A DNA stretch of 64,000 bases from Desulfocapsa sp. GTDB taxonomy: Bacteria; Desulfobacterota; Desulfobulbia; Desulfobulbales; Desulfocapsaceae. The notes under the pieces are model-generated. The model did not search any database, was not told the origin of the DNA, and saw only the letters and a program-made list of their open reading frames with translations. Location: NCBI GenBank assembly GCA_022712895.1, contig JAFLJS010000028.1:62001-126000 (forward strand), given 5' to 3'. Below are positions 18,186 through 27,669 of this stretch, in pieces; the first letter of the stretch is position 1, and each line of letters starts with the position of its first letter. Position numbers and translations under genes: made by a program.

Positions 18186-20693
18186 TTACAGCACCTCTTT
18201 CTCCACAGGAATTCCCCAAATTTCCTCCGCATATTGGCGAATGGTACGATCCGTTGAAAATTTCCCCATTCGGGCTACATTTAAGATTGACATTCGTGTC
18301 CATAACACCTGATCCCGGTACACTACATCCACTTTTTCCTGACAAGCAAGATACGATTCGAAATCACGTAGCAGCAGATATGGATCGTTTGGATTCATCA
18401 GACTGTCAACCAATGGCTGAAATATTTCCTTATCTCCACGACTGAAAGAACCATCTCTGAGGCTCTCCATCACGGAAGCTACCACAGGGTTTTCATCGCA
18501 CACCATTTGTGGCGGACGACTTAGATGGATATGCTCATACTCCGCTTCCTGCGCTGTCATTCCAAAAATAAAAATATTTTCTTCACCTACCTCTTCAAGT
18601 ATTTCAACATTTGCACCGTCAAGAGTCCCAATAGTGAGGGCGCCGCTTAAAGAAAACTTCATATTTCCGGTACCAGAAGCCTCGGTACCAGCCGTTGATA
18701 TCTGTTCTGAGAGATCGGCACCGGGCATAATGATCTCCGCCATGGAGACATTGTAATTAGGAAGAAAAACAACCCGCAGCTTGTTGTCGATCCGAGGATC
18801 ATTATTTACGACTTCTGCAACTGATGTAATCAGCTTAATAATACGTTTCGCTCTCCAGTATGATGGTGCCGCCTTCCCTGCAAAAATTACTGTTCGAGGA
18901 ACTGTATCTCGTTCCGGATTTCGAACCAGTTGCTGGTAGAGTTTTATGACATGCAGACAGTTCAAGAGCTGACGTTTATATTCATGGATACGTTTTACCT
19001 GTACATCAAACAGAGAGAGAGGGTCCACCTCAACGCCACAATGCTTTTGTACAAGCTCGGCCAGTCGTTTTTTATTGGCAAGTTTCACTTCCTGCCAACT
19101 CTTTTGGAAATAATCGTTGTCTGCCAGCGTTTCCAGCCCACGCAGCTTATCAAGATTTGTAATCCAGGCAGATCCAATCTTAGAGCTGATCAATTTTGCA
19201 AGACACGGGTTTGCCTGTAACAACCAGCGCCTTGGAGTAATTCCATTTGTTTTTGAGTTAAATTTCCCTGGATAAAATTCATCATAATGGGGGAAGATAT
19301 TTTCCCGAAGCAGTTTGGTATGCAGTTCTGCCACACCGTTCACGGAATGACTGCCAATGATAGCAAGATGTGCCATTCTGATTTTTTTCACTGCTCCTTC
19401 TTCGATAATAGACATCCCCCGCAAGCGTCCTTCATCTCCTGGATATTGAATCTTCACAAGATCGAGAAAACGCTGATTAATTTCATAAATTATCTGAAGA
19501 TGACGCGGTAAAACACGCCCTATCATATCCACGTCCCATTTCTCCAAAGCTTCTGGCATCAGGGTATGATTGGTATAAGCAAAAGTCTTGACACTGATAT
19601 CCCAGGCCTGCTCCCAGGTTAATCCTTCTTCATCCAGCAACAGGCGCATAAGTTCCGGAATTGCAATGGCTGGGTGAGTATCGTTCAGCTGAATAGCTAT
19701 ACGGCTGCTAAACTTATCAAAGCCCTTATATTTCTTTTTGAAACGACGCATGATGTCATGAAAGGTGGCAGCCACAAAAAAGTACTGCTGTTTCAACCGC
19801 AGCTCCATTCCCGCCATATTATGATCGGGTGGATAGAGGACCTTGGAGATTGTCTCCGAACTCACCTTAGAGGTTACAGCACCAATATAATCACCCCTAC
19901 TGAAATAATTAAGATCCAGCTCACGTGAGGCACGGGCTGTCCACAGACGCATGTTAACCACGTGACCATTATTGTAGCCAGGAACAAGAAGATCACAGGG
20001 AATGGCCACAACATCTTCCGTATCCACCCATTTTACCCGATAATTTCCTTCCTCATCCTGAAACGTGGAAAGCCGCCCATAGAAATGTACCGATACAGGT
20101 TGTTTACGTTCAAAAGCCCAGGGGGAGCCATAACGGAGCCAGTTATCGGGGCTTTCAACCTGATAGCCATCAATCAACTGCTGGTTAAAAAGGCCATACT
20201 CGTAATAGATTCCATACCCGTAAGCGGGAATTTTCAATGTGGCAATAGAGTCCATAAAACAGGCAGCGAGACGCCCCAGTCCTCCGTTACCAAGGGCCGC
20301 ATCTTCCTCCTCGTCCACAATGTCTGCCAGATCAAAACCGAGTTCTTCTACTGCTGCTTTTACGGGTTCATGAATGCCCAGATTCAGTATGGCATTGGAA
20401 AGAGAGCGACCAATGAGAAATTCAAGGGAGAGGTAATAAACCCGTTTTTTCTCTTTCTCATAATATAAGCTCTGGGTGTGAATCCACTTCTCCGTCATAA
20501 TATCACGAAGTGTATAGCTCAGCGCCATATAGACATCACTAAGGCGCACTCTATCAGGATCACAGCCTTGAAAGCTCATAACATGATGCAGGATATTACT
20601 TTTGAGAGCTTCAACCGTTGCATCACACAAACGTGGACGATCAGAATTATCCTCTTTATCCTTTGTCCTTCTTGCCCGTTTACTGGAAGCCAT
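18186..20693 (-). CDS. glgP: Glycogen/maltodextrin phosphorylase
   Basis: GT35 alpha-glucan phosphorylase of 835 residues, the usual length; releases glucose-1-phosphate from glycogen or maltodextrin in the cytosol. Clear family blocks: GNGGLGRLAACFMDSIATL (about 114-132), the active-site region NGITPRRWLLQANP, the KRIHEYKRQLLN segment and the pyridoxal-phosphate site EASGTGNMKFSLSGALTIGT, whose Lys forms the Schiff base. The ATG has a purine-rich AGGAG site about ten bases upstream. It is a single-gene unit ending in its own terminator and divergent from the cysteine operon, sharing that intergenic region. Confidence 0.96.
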   Translation of the reverse strand: MASSKRARRTKDKEDNSDRPRLCDATVEALKSNILHHVMSFQGCDPDRVRLSDVYMALSYTLRDIMTEKWIHTQSLYYEKEKKRVYYLSLEFLIGRSLSNAILNLGIHEPVKAAVEELGFDLADIVDEEEDAALGNGGLGRLAACFMDSIATLKIPAYGYGIYYEYGLFNQQLIDGYQVESPDNWLRYGSPWAFERKQPVSVHFYGRLSTFQDEEGNYRVKWVDTEDVVAIPCDLLVPGYNNGHVVNMRLWTARASRELDLNYFSRGDYIGAVTSKVSSETISKVLYPPDHNMAGMELRLKQQYFFVAATFHDIMRRFKKKYKGFDKFSSRIAIQLNDTHPAIAIPELMRLLLDEEGLTWEQAWDISVKTFAYTNHTLMPEALEKWDVDMIGRVLPRHLQIIYEINQRFLDLVKIQYPGDEGRLRGMSIIEEGAVKKIRMAHLAIIGSHSVNGVAELHTKLLRENIFPHYDEFYPGKFNSKTNGITPRRWLLQANPCLAKLISSKIGSAWITNLDKLRGLETLADNDYFQKSWQEVKLANKKRLAELVQKHCGVEVDPLSLFDVQVKRIHEYKRQLLNCLHVIKLYQQLVRNPERDTVPRTVIFAGKAAPSYWRAKRIIKLITSVAEVVNNDPRIDNKLRVVFLPNYNVSMAEIIMPGADLSEQISTAGTEASGTGNMKFSLSGALTIGTLDGANVEILEEVGEENIFIFGMTAQEAEYEHIHLSRPPQMVCDENPVVASVMESLRDGSFSRGDKEIFQPLVDSLMNPNDPYLLLRDFESYLACQEKVDVVYRDQVLWTRMSILNVARMGKFSTDRTIRQYAEEIWGIPVEKEVL

Positions 20694-20769
20694 TATTTGC
20701 CACCTCTCCTGAGACTTGTTTTTTTATTGTTATGTAAATGCTATCAAATCTACGTTGAAAAATGAAAAG

Positions 20770-20840
20770 AATTTACAAGGTACTAAATTTGGTTTGACAG
20801 AAGGATGTTACTCCCTATACTTTGTAGTACCCTGTAAATT
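20770..20840 (+). promoter_or_regulatory. Sigma70 promoter inside a 16-bp inverted repeat
   Basis: TTGACA (20794-20799), a 16-base spacer and TATACT (20816-20821) form a near-consensus promoter directed at the TPR-cysE-cysK genes, about 130 bases before the first ATG. It is framed by AATTTACAAGGTACTA (20770-20785) and TAGTACCCTGTAAATT (20825-20840), which are reverse complements at 15 of 16 positions. The symmetric placement suggests operator half-sites that could also affect glgP, whose start is 77 bases away. The regulator is unknown. Confidence 0.65.
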
Positions 20841-20953
20841 GCTTTTACGGGCTTCAGGAGTATCTTATAGGTATTAACACCGATAGAATGTTCATCACCA
20901 GTACCAGAGATTTCAATTATATATTTCTCTCAAAAGCAAAATAAGGAAAAACA

Positions 20954-21574
20954 ATGGCAGAAAAAAGTACCCTTGTGAAAAAAGAGTCTCTGTTTTACGC
21001 CCTGCTCCTAGGGCTGGTGATCGGTTTTATTGCTGGAGTGGTATTTGCTTCGTACAAACTTGGACCTGAAACCAGCAGTAAACAAACCACAAGTTCAAAT
21101 ACTGCTGCGCTTGCCCAGCAACAACTCGACAGCCAGGCCAAAGAAGCAATCAGCAACCTTGAGGCGGAAGTAACGGCCAATCCAGACAGTGTAGAGGCCT
21201 GGACCAGGCTCGGACACCTTTATTACGACACTGACCAGGTCAAAAATGCGATCAAAGCCTACGGTAAATCGCTGGAACTACAGCCAGGAAACCCTGACGT
21301 ATGGACAGACCAGGGAGTCATGTATAGACGAGACAAGCAGCCGCTAAAGGCTATAGAATCCTTTGAGCGCGCTTCTTCTCTGCAGGCAGATCACGCGCCA
21401 TCCCGTTTAAACAAGGGAATTGTTCTTCTCTACGACCTGAACAAACCGGAAGAAGCTCTCGCCATCTGGGAAGAGTTGCTGGCCATTAATCCGCAGGCAA
21501 AAATGAATAACGACCTGACCTTGCAAGAGGCCATTAACAAGATAAAAAAACAGATGAAAGCCAATAACCAATAG
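20954..21574 (+). CDS. Membrane-anchored TPR protein
   Basis: 206 residues: one N-terminal transmembrane segment (about 13-33, [22 protein letters not shown]), a short Ser/Thr/Gln-rich linker, then tetratricopeptide repeats from about residue 60 ([47 protein letters not shown] and the next units) and a TPR-like tail ending [14 protein letters not shown]. The TPR part probably faces the periplasm. AAGGA seven bases upstream fixes the start. It resembles small NrfG/CcmH-like or generic TPR scaffold proteins; no specific partner can be named. It leads the cysE-cysK-two-component run. Confidence 0.85.
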   Translation: MAEKSTLVKKESLFYALLLGLVIGFIAGVVFASYKLGPETSSKQTTSSNTAALAQQQLDSQAKEAISNLEAEVTANPDSVEAWTRLGHLYYDTDQVKNAIKAYGKSLELQPGNPDVWTDQGVMYRRDKQPLKAIESFERASSLQADHAPSRLNKGIVLLYDLNKPEEALAIWEELLAINPQAKMNNDLTLQEAINKIKKQMKANNQ

Positions 21575-21594
21575 CCGTTAAAGGGGGAATCCAG

Positions 21595-22563
21595 GTGGCA
21601 GCAGATATTCATATCCCGGAACATTGTGAGAGCGAAAACCATAACGATGGTTGCCTCCATGATAAGATTCCACCAGTGGTGAAGGAACTAGTGGCCGCTT
21701 GGCAAACCGACGACTGTTTTGACCATGTTGGGCCGGTTCCCATCCCTTCCCACAAGGCAATCATCGATATTATCTACCAGGGTCGCCAAATTCTCTTTCC
21801 CGGCTATTTCACCAAATCAAAACTCCACGGCTCCAACCTGGAATATTACCTGGGCAAAGAGACTTCCGAACTCTATGAACGGCTGACAGGTGAGATCATC
21901 ATGGCCATTCGTCATGATTGCCGTAGATCGAACCTGCCCTGCACCAACTGTGAACAACGGGGGCACAAAATTGCCCTTGCTTTCATTAAAAAACTGCCGG
22001 GCATCTCTGCCCTGCTTTCCAGTGATATTCGAGCCACCCTTGCAGGAGATCCGGCAACGGCAAATAGTGACGAGGTGATTTTCAGTTACCCCGGTCTGCT
22101 TGCCACATCCATCTTTCGCATGGCCCATGAGCTGCATTTACTCGCCGTTCCTATCATTCCAAGGATTATGACCGAACATGCCCATAGCCAAACTGGCATT
22201 GACATTCATCCGGCAGCTTCGATTGGCCCCGGATTTTTTATCGATCACGGTACAGGAGTCGTGATTGGAGAGACCACGATCATTGGAGCGAGCGTTCGCC
22301 TGTATCAGGGGGTAACACTGGGCGCACTATCACTGCCAAAAAATGCAGGTGAAAAAATGCGAAACAAAAAACGACATCCAACGATTGAAGATGATGTCAT
22401 TATTTATGCGAACACCACCATTCTCGGTGGAAAAACGGTCATTGGCACACGATCAGTTATCGGCGGAAATATCTGGCTCACAGAATCCGTTCCAGCGGAT
22501 ACCCGAGTTGTTCTGAAACGCCCGGAGCTTATCTATTCCGGCAGAAAAGGAGGCACATCATGA
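21595..22563 (+). CDS. cysE: Serine O-acetyltransferase
   Basis: Makes O-acetylserine from serine and acetyl-CoA for cysteine synthesis. The 322-residue length and long N-terminal helical part match the EpsC/SrpH-type acetyltransferases rather than E. coli CysE. The C-terminal left-handed beta-helix shows hexapeptide repeats and the catalytic region [32 protein letters not shown] (about 199-230), [10 protein letters not shown] and the CoA-binding [20 protein letters not shown]. The start is GTG with AAGGGGG eight bases upstream. Its TGA overlaps the cysK ATG (ATGA), so the two are coupled. Confidence 0.93.
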   Translation: MAADIHIPEHCESENHNDGCLHDKIPPVVKELVAAWQTDDCFDHVGPVPIPSHKAIIDIIYQGRQILFPGYFTKSKLHGSNLEYYLGKETSELYERLTGEIIMAIRHDCRRSNLPCTNCEQRGHKIALAFIKKLPGISALLSSDIRATLAGDPATANSDEVIFSYPGLLATSIFRMAHELHLLAVPIIPRIMTEHAHSQTGIDIHPAASIGPGFFIDHGTGVVIGETTIIGASVRLYQGVTLGALSLPKNAGEKMRNKKRHPTIEDDVIIYANTTILGGKTVIGTRSVIGGNIWLTESVPADTRVVLKRPELIYSGRKGGTS

Positions 22564-23480
22564 GCATAACCCTTAATTCAAGCATAGGTAACAGTCCACT
22601 TCTTATTTTAGACAATATTGCACCCAATTGTGAAGCCACAATTCTTGCAAAACAGGAATCAAGAAACCCCATGGGCAGCGTCAAAGATCGTATCGCACTG
22701 GCCATGGTTGAGGCAGGAGAAAAGGACGGTAAGATTACAAACGGCACGACAATCATAGAGGCGACTTCCGGTAATACCGGGCTCGGCCTGGCCTTTGTCT
22801 GTGCCACCAAGAATTTGCCACTCATCCTGACCATGCCCGAGTCCATGTCTGTTGAACGCAGAGCACTGCTCAAACACCTTGGTGCCGAACTGTTTCTGAC
22901 GCCGGCTGCAGAGGGCATGAAAGGTGCCATGGCTTCCGCAGAGGAACTCCACCTCAAAAACGACAACAGTTTTATAGTGAGGCAGTTTGAGAATCCTGCT
23001 AATCCAAAGATCCACGAGACAACCACCGCCGAAGAAATCTGGCAAGAGACAGGGGGCAAGATCGATATCTTTGTCGCAGGTGTTGGTACTGGCGGTACCT
23101 TTACCGGAGTAATGACAGGCTTAAAAAAGAAAAACCCCAATATAATCGGAGTAGCAGTAGAACCTGCTGACTCACCAGTTCTCTCGGGGGGCGATCCTGC
23201 ACCCCATAAAATACAAGGGATCGGAGCGGGTTTTATCCCACCAATCATGGACGTGGATCTTATTGATTCTATTATCACTGTGAGCAATGACGATGCCTTT
23301 GAAACGGCCAGACTTCTGGCAACTAAAGAAGGCATACTTGCCGGTATCTCCTCAGGTGCCGCAGTTGTAGCTGCACTGCTGCTGGCAGAACAAAAAGAGA
23401 ACAAAGGAAAGGTGATTGTAACTATCCTGCCGGACACAGGGGAAAGATACTTAAGCACCCCCCTTATGCAGGAACAGTAA
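22560..23480 (+). CDS. cysK: Cysteine synthase (O-acetylserine sulfhydrylase)
   Basis: Pyridoxal-phosphate enzyme joining O-acetylserine and sulfide to form cysteine. 306 residues with [12 protein letters not shown] (Lys42 binds PLP), the substrate loop [11 protein letters not shown], the phosphate-binding [11 protein letters not shown] and the [13 protein letters not shown] segment. It follows cysE with a four-base overlap and is followed five bases later by a sensor kinase gene. CysK and CysE normally form the cysteine synthase complex; in a sulfide-producing organism this would be the main cysteine route (inference). Confidence 0.94.
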   Translation: MSITLNSSIGNSPLLILDNIAPNCEATILAKQESRNPMGSVKDRIALAMVEAGEKDGKITNGTTIIEATSGNTGLGLAFVCATKNLPLILTMPESMSVERRALLKHLGAELFLTPAAEGMKGAMASAEELHLKNDNSFIVRQFENPANPKIHETTTAEEIWQETGGKIDIFVAGVGTGGTFTGVMTGLKKKNPNIIGVAVEPADSPVLSGGDPAPHKIQGIGAGFIPPIMDVDLIDSIITVSNDDAFETARLLATKEGILAGISSGAAVVAALLLAEQKENKGKVIVTILPDTGERYLSTPLMQEQ

Positions 23481-23485
23481 TACGT

Positions 23486-24601
23486 ATGTCCGGCAAAACC
23501 AAGGCCACCAACGCCTTACTACTCTTGCTGGTTATTATAGTTGGTTTTCTGCACGCCTTTACCCCGGCAGATAAGCTTGTTCTTCACGATTTATATCGTC
23601 GCTTGAGTTATCTGCCAATTGTTGCGGCCGCTATCTTGTATGGAATCCGTGGCGGTGTGCTGCTTGCGGCCGCAACCTCGGTGGCTTTTATTCCCCACCT
23701 ACTACACTTTTACCACCTTGGCCCCAGCGCTTACCTCTCTGAACTCCCTGAAATACTTCTCTATTTTGGTGCGGGAATCGTGACCGGCGCCATTGCCGCC
23801 AAAGAAAAACAGCTACGCATCAAATATCAGGAACTCGCCAAGCAACTGGAAGTTTCCTATAACAAACTGCACAGCCAGGCTGCCACATTAGTTGAAGCCG
23901 AAGAGCAACTGCACGCCAGCCAGAAGCTTTCAGCTCTGGGCCAGTTATCCGCATCCCTTGCCCATGAGGTAAAAAACCCATTGGCAGGTATTCGCGGGGC
24001 CGCTGAAATCCTGGCAGATGATTTCCCTGAACACCATCCAAAATACGAGTTCAGTCAAATACTCCTCAAAGAAACAAGTCGTTTGTCCACAACAGTTGAT
24101 GAAATTTTACGCTATTCAAGACAACAACGCCCTGATTCCGCCAGCCCACGTCTTGAAGCGTTGCCCAGCGTCCTGGAACGGGTTGTGACGTTACTCGACA
24201 ATAACTTTCGCCAGAAAAATATAGCAATTAATATTGAGTTGACAGAGAATGCCAAAGCAATACAGATCGATGGCGACAAAATGTCCCAGGTCTTTATCAA
24301 TCTTCTGCTCAATAGTTATGAAGCCATAGCAACCAATGGTAAGATCACCATCAGCAATCAGGTAAATGATACACATCAGGAAATCCACTTCCGGGATAAT
24401 GGACCCGGAATAGCAGAAGATGAGCAAACAAAGATATTTGAACCTTTCTACACCACCGGTAGTGAAGGTACAGGCCTTGGCCTTGCCATTTCAAGCCGCA
24501 TTGTAGAAAGTTACGGTGGTACCCTTCGGGCAAAAACACCCGATAAGGGTTCAGGTGCTCTCTTTGTAATCACTCTCCCTCAATCCAACCAAGGTGCATA
24601 A
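23486..24601 (+). CDS. Sensor histidine kinase (ZraS/AtoS-like)
   Basis: 371 residues. About four hydrophobic segments fill residues 10-105 with almost no periplasmic domain, so the signal is probably sensed in or at the membrane. A coiled region (106-145) leads to the HisKA box LAHEVKNPLAGIRGA (His160), the N box FINLLLNSYEAI, the G1 box FRDNGPGI and the G2 segment GTGLGLAI. Its TAA overlaps the ATG of the response regulator by one base. It is coupled to cysE/cysK upstream and faces the metal-efflux operon downstream, which suggests metal or thiol stress as the signal (inference). Confidence 0.92.
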   Translation: MSGKTKATNALLLLLVIIVGFLHAFTPADKLVLHDLYRRLSYLPIVAAAILYGIRGGVLLAAATSVAFIPHLLHFYHLGPSAYLSELPEILLYFGAGIVTGAIAAKEKQLRIKYQELAKQLEVSYNKLHSQAATLVEAEEQLHASQKLSALGQLSASLAHEVKNPLAGIRGAAEILADDFPEHHPKYEFSQILLKETSRLSTTVDEILRYSRQQRPDSASPRLEALPSVLERVVTLLDNNFRQKNIAINIELTENAKAIQIDGDKMSQVFINLLLNSYEAIATNGKITISNQVNDTHQEIHFRDNGPGIAEDEQTKIFEPFYTTGSEGTGLGLAISSRIVESYGGTLRAKTPDKGSGALFVITLPQSNQGA

Positions 24602-25938
24602 TGGCAACTATCCTTCTCATTGATGATGATACCAGCCTGTTACGAGTGACAGAGTACAACCTCTCGGAGGCAGGATTTACAGTATTAGCCGCAGCTTCTG
24701 GCAAGGAAGGGCTGGATTTATTCAAAAAACACAAAGTGGATGTGGTTGTAAGTGATATACAACTTGGCGATATGGATGGCCTGGAAGTACTGGAAAACAT
24801 CAAAAAAGAACAGGTGGAGGTCCCGGTTATTATCATCACTGCCTTCGCCTCCATTGAACTAGCCGTCCGTGCAATGCATCTGGGTGCCTTCACCTTTATA
24901 GCCAAACCCTTTGATCGTGACGCCTTACGCCTTTCCTGTAATAAAGCGCTGGAAATGCACAGCCTGCGCCGCCGTACACGTCGCTTAAGTGAAGAAGTTC
25001 GTCGCCTGACAGGGGCTGCTGGCATGGAAACGGTGAACACTGCCATGGCCGAGCTTCTGGCCACTGCCGTAAAAGTTGCAGAATCAACCGCCACCGTGCT
25101 TATCACCGGTGAGTCAGGGACAGGGAAAGAGGTCCTGGCACGGCTCATCCATCACCACAGTCCCCGCTCCGGAGAATCTTTTGTGGGAGTAAACTGCGCA
25201 GCTATTGCCGAAAACCTCATCGAATCAGAGCTGTTTGGCCATGTGAAGGGGGCATTTACCGGTGCTATAAAAAATCATCAGGGACGCTTTCAGCGTGCAG
25301 ATGGCGGCACTCTTTTCCTTGATGAAATCGCTGAATTACAACCCGATATGCAGGTAAAATTCCTGCGAGTTTTACAGGAAAGAACAGTTGAGGCGGTGGG
25401 TGGCCAGCGAGAAGAAGATGTGGACGTGCGTATCATTGCTGCAACCAATCAAAATCTGCAAGAAGCCACTGGCAGTGGAAAATTCAGGGAAGACCTGTTT
25501 TATCGCCTTTCAGTTATCCCTTTGCATCTTCCTCCACTTCGGGAACGAAAGGAAGATATCCCAGCCCTGGTTCAGCATTTCTTAAAAAAACATGATGCTC
25601 CGGCAGAAGTTCATTTTTCCACAGACGGACTATTGAAACTACAGGGATATAACTGGCCCGGTAACATCAGAGAACTGCAAAACGTGGTGGAACGTAGCGT
25701 AATCCTTCGTTCAGGCCGTGCAATAGGGCCTAAAGACATTCTTCTCTCAAGTAATGGGAAACAGCAGCCAAAAGGAAATTTCCAGCTTCCTGTGGAAGGC
25801 ATTTCCCTTGAAAGCGTCGAAAAATCACTTATCGAGCAAGCTCTCAACCTGACCAGCGGAAATCGCTCACAAGCTGCCAGACTTTTACAAATCCCTCGTC
25901 ATGTCCTCATCTATCGCCTGGAAAAATTTAATATTTAA
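24601..25938 (+). CDS. NtrC-family sigma54 response regulator (ZraR-like)
   Basis: 445 residues: receiver domain (phosphoacceptor Asp52 in SDIQLGDMDG, Lys in AKPFDRD), AAA+ domain with Walker A GESGTGKE, the sigma54 contact loop GAFTGA, Walker B GGTLFLDE and the arginine-finger region FREDLFYRLSVIPL, and a C-terminal Fis-type helix-turn-helix (GNRSQAARLLQIPRHVLIYRLEKF). It activates transcription by sigma54 RNA polymerase. The likely target is the RND efflux operon 350 bases downstream, which has a -24/-12 promoter and a palindromic site. Confidence 0.95.
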   Translation: MATILLIDDDTSLLRVTEYNLSEAGFTVLAAASGKEGLDLFKKHKVDVVVSDIQLGDMDGLEVLENIKKEQVEVPVIIITAFASIELAVRAMHLGAFTFIAKPFDRDALRLSCNKALEMHSLRRRTRRLSEEVRRLTGAAGMETVNTAMAELLATAVKVAESTATVLITGESGTGKEVLARLIHHHSPRSGESFVGVNCAAIAENLIESELFGHVKGAFTGAIKNHQGRFQRADGGTLFLDEIAELQPDMQVKFLRVLQERTVEAVGGQREEDVDVRIIAATNQNLQEATGSGKFREDLFYRLSVIPLHLPPLRERKEDIPALVQHFLKKHDAPAEVHFSTDGLLKLQGYNWPGNIRELQNVVERSVILRSGRAIGPKDILLSSNGKQQPKGNFQLPVEGISLESVEKSLIEQALNLTSGNRSQAARLLQIPRHVLIYRLEKFNI

Positions 25939-26106
25939 CCACACCCTATAAAATATGCTGGGCTATTTCCTGGCACTTTTCTAGGGCTTAATCTGGTCGG
26001 GATGATTATTATCATTGCAGCATCCATTGGCGGACGTTTCAGTCTTAGAAAAACTCCCTCTCAAAAAAGCTCCGGAACAACTACAAATACAGAATAATCT
26101 ACAGAT

Positions 26107-26128
26107 GAGTGAAGAGTATTCTTCACTC
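26107..26128. promoter_or_regulatory. Palindromic upstream activator site candidate
   Basis: Perfect 9-bp inverted repeat GAGTGAAGA, four bases, TCTTCACTC. There is no T-run, so it is a poor terminator. It lies about 105-125 bases before the -24 element at 26232, the normal distance for an NtrC-type enhancer. From memory, the E. coli ZraR site also begins GAGT and ends ACTC. The adjacent response regulator is the obvious candidate protein. Confidence 0.55.
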
Positions 26129-26231
26129 TCCATTCTACGCCCCTCCCCTCTCTTCCGTATGCCCTCCTGCGAACGATAAATAATCCCGTAATTTTATCTA
26201 GTTAGAGAGACAACTCTGTTTTTTTCACTTC

Positions 26232-26247
26232 TGGCACAATAACTGCT
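26232..26247 (+). promoter_or_regulatory. Sigma54 (-24/-12) promoter of the efflux operon
   Basis: TGGCAC, five bases, CTGCT: the -24 element is a perfect match and the -12 element has the invariant GC, with exactly ten bases between the GG (26233-26234) and GC (26245-26246) doublets. It stands 46 bases upstream of the outer-membrane component start. A small inverted repeat (GCTTGC/GCAAGC, 26246-26263) overlaps the expected start site. Confidence 0.65.
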
Positions 26248-26292
26248 TGCGCACTGGCAAGCAAAATACAAACTTCATTCGCCGGTGGAAAA

Positions 26293-27564
26293 ATGAAAAA
26301 ACAGTTTTCAGCACTACTCATAATCGCATGCGCCTTCCTCGCTACACCCTCAGTCCAGGCAGAAAATCTGTCTGACTACCTGGAAGAAGCACTTACGGGG
26401 AACGATACTCTACAAGGTGCGCGAGCCAGGTTTCGAATCAGTAATGAGAAGAACCTTCAAGTTGGTGTCCTGCCGGACCCAAAACTCTCCGTTCAATATT
26501 ATCTGGAACCAGTTGAAACCAGAACCGGACCTCAAAATGCAGCCATTGGCCTGTCACAATCAGTTCCCTGGTTTAACAAGCTCTCTCTGTTACGTGAAAT
26601 CGGTGATCATGATGTGATCATTGCCGGGACAAAACTGGCCGCCGTTGAACTGGACATAGCACGACAGGTGAAAACGGCCTATATCGAATATGCTTTCCTC
26701 GGACGTTCACAACAGACCATGACCGACAACCTTGAACTTCTTCGTTATCTCGAAGGGGTTGCCCGCAGCCGCTATGCTGGGGGTAAAGCCACATTCTTCG
26801 ATGTGTTGAAGATACAGATTGAGATGACCAGGACCCAGGAAAAATCTGATTCACTCGCTGATCGAGCCACACCTTTACGTGTACACATCAACAATTTGCT
26901 GGGTACTGAACGAGAACGTGTTCGGCAAATCCCTGAACACCTGCCGGAAGTTACGCTTTCAAAAAATGAAGCATCCATTCACTCTCTGGCCCTGCAAAAT
27001 GCTCCCCTTCTACAATCTGCAAGACAAAGTATTGCTAAAGCCAGAAGTGCCAAGGAACTTGCTGAGACAGCCTTTTATCCAGATTTCAATTTTTCCATCA
27101 AAACCATCCTCACAGGATCTGCAGAATTTGGCGACCCGGAGGACAGCGGGAAAGACCCTATTATCGCTGGATTGAACGTAAACTTACCGATTTTCTATGG
27201 TCGGCGGCAAGCAGGCGTTGCTGCCCAGGTGGCAACTATCAAGATGGAACAGTCAAATCAGCAACAGCAGTTACGCCTTCTGACAACCCATATTGAGCAG
27301 GAGTTGTTTGCTTACCGGGAAGCTGAGCGTAAACTTCTTATGTATCGGGATGATTTGTTGCCCAAAGTAAAACAGCAGCTTGAAGTTGCCGTAAACGGAT
27401 TCCAGAATGGTGAAACCACAATTCTGGAACTGATTGATGCTGAAAAGAACCTGCTTCGGTTCAGCCTTTCCAAGGATCGCGCATTGGCTGATCGGGCTTT
27501 AGCTGTTGCCCGCCTGGAATCACGGGTTGGTGTTGTTCTAACAACCTGGAATAATAAACAATAA
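26293..27564 (+). CDS. TolC-family outer membrane efflux protein (CusC-like)
   Basis: 423-residue outer-membrane channel of a tripartite metal efflux pump. It has a Sec signal peptide (about 1-23, cleaved after PSVQA), then the long helical hairpins and duplicated OEP repeats: SYLDEALTGNDTL-like first unit (LSDYLEEALTGNDTLQGAR), PKLSVQYYLEP, and the second-unit GLNVNLPIFYGRR near residue 295, ending with LELIDAEKNLLRFSL. No lipobox is visible. First gene of the operon, preceded by the sigma54 promoter. Confidence 0.9.
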   Translation: MKKQFSALLIIACAFLATPSVQAENLSDYLEEALTGNDTLQGARARFRISNEKNLQVGVLPDPKLSVQYYLEPVETRTGPQNAAIGLSQSVPWFNKLSLLREIGDHDVIIAGTKLAAVELDIARQVKTAYIEYAFLGRSQQTMTDNLELLRYLEGVARSRYAGGKATFFDVLKIQIEMTRTQEKSDSLADRATPLRVHINNLLGTERERVRQIPEHLPEVTLSKNEASIHSLALQNAPLLQSARQSIAKARSAKELAETAFYPDFNFSIKTILTGSAEFGDPEDSGKDPIIAGLNVNLPIFYGRRQAGVAAQVATIKMEQSNQQQQLRLLTTHIEQELFAYREAERKLLMYRDDLLPKVKQQLEVAVNGFQNGETTILELIDAEKNLLRFSLSKDRALADRALAVARLESRVGVVLTTWNNKQ

Positions 27565-27669
27565 CACAACATGCACACGAACAACAGATCAGCACCAAAG
27601 CAGATACCTGCCCTTTGGCTAATCTGTTGTTCTGGGCAATTACTAAAACCTAAATACAGGAGTCTTACC

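Noticed and set aside
22529-23458. 309-codon minus-strand frame opposite cysK
   Set aside because: It is Ser/Pro-rich without any family motif and lies fully antisense to a clear cysteine synthase; a shadow frame.
17982-23480. Possible functional link between tRNA-Cys and the cysteine biosynthesis genes
   Set aside because: They are separated by glgP on the other strand and each has its own signals; proximity alone is not evidence.
24570-25148. 192-codon minus-strand frame opposite the sigma54 regulator
   Set aside because: Low-complexity Ser/Arg/Val composition and complete overlap with a well-defined receiver/AAA+ gene.
26002-26097. 31-codon frame beginning MIIIIAASIGG after the sigma54 regulator
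   Set aside because: It has one hydrophobic segment and could be a tiny membrane peptide, but there is no good ribosome site and no recognisable family; left uncalled.
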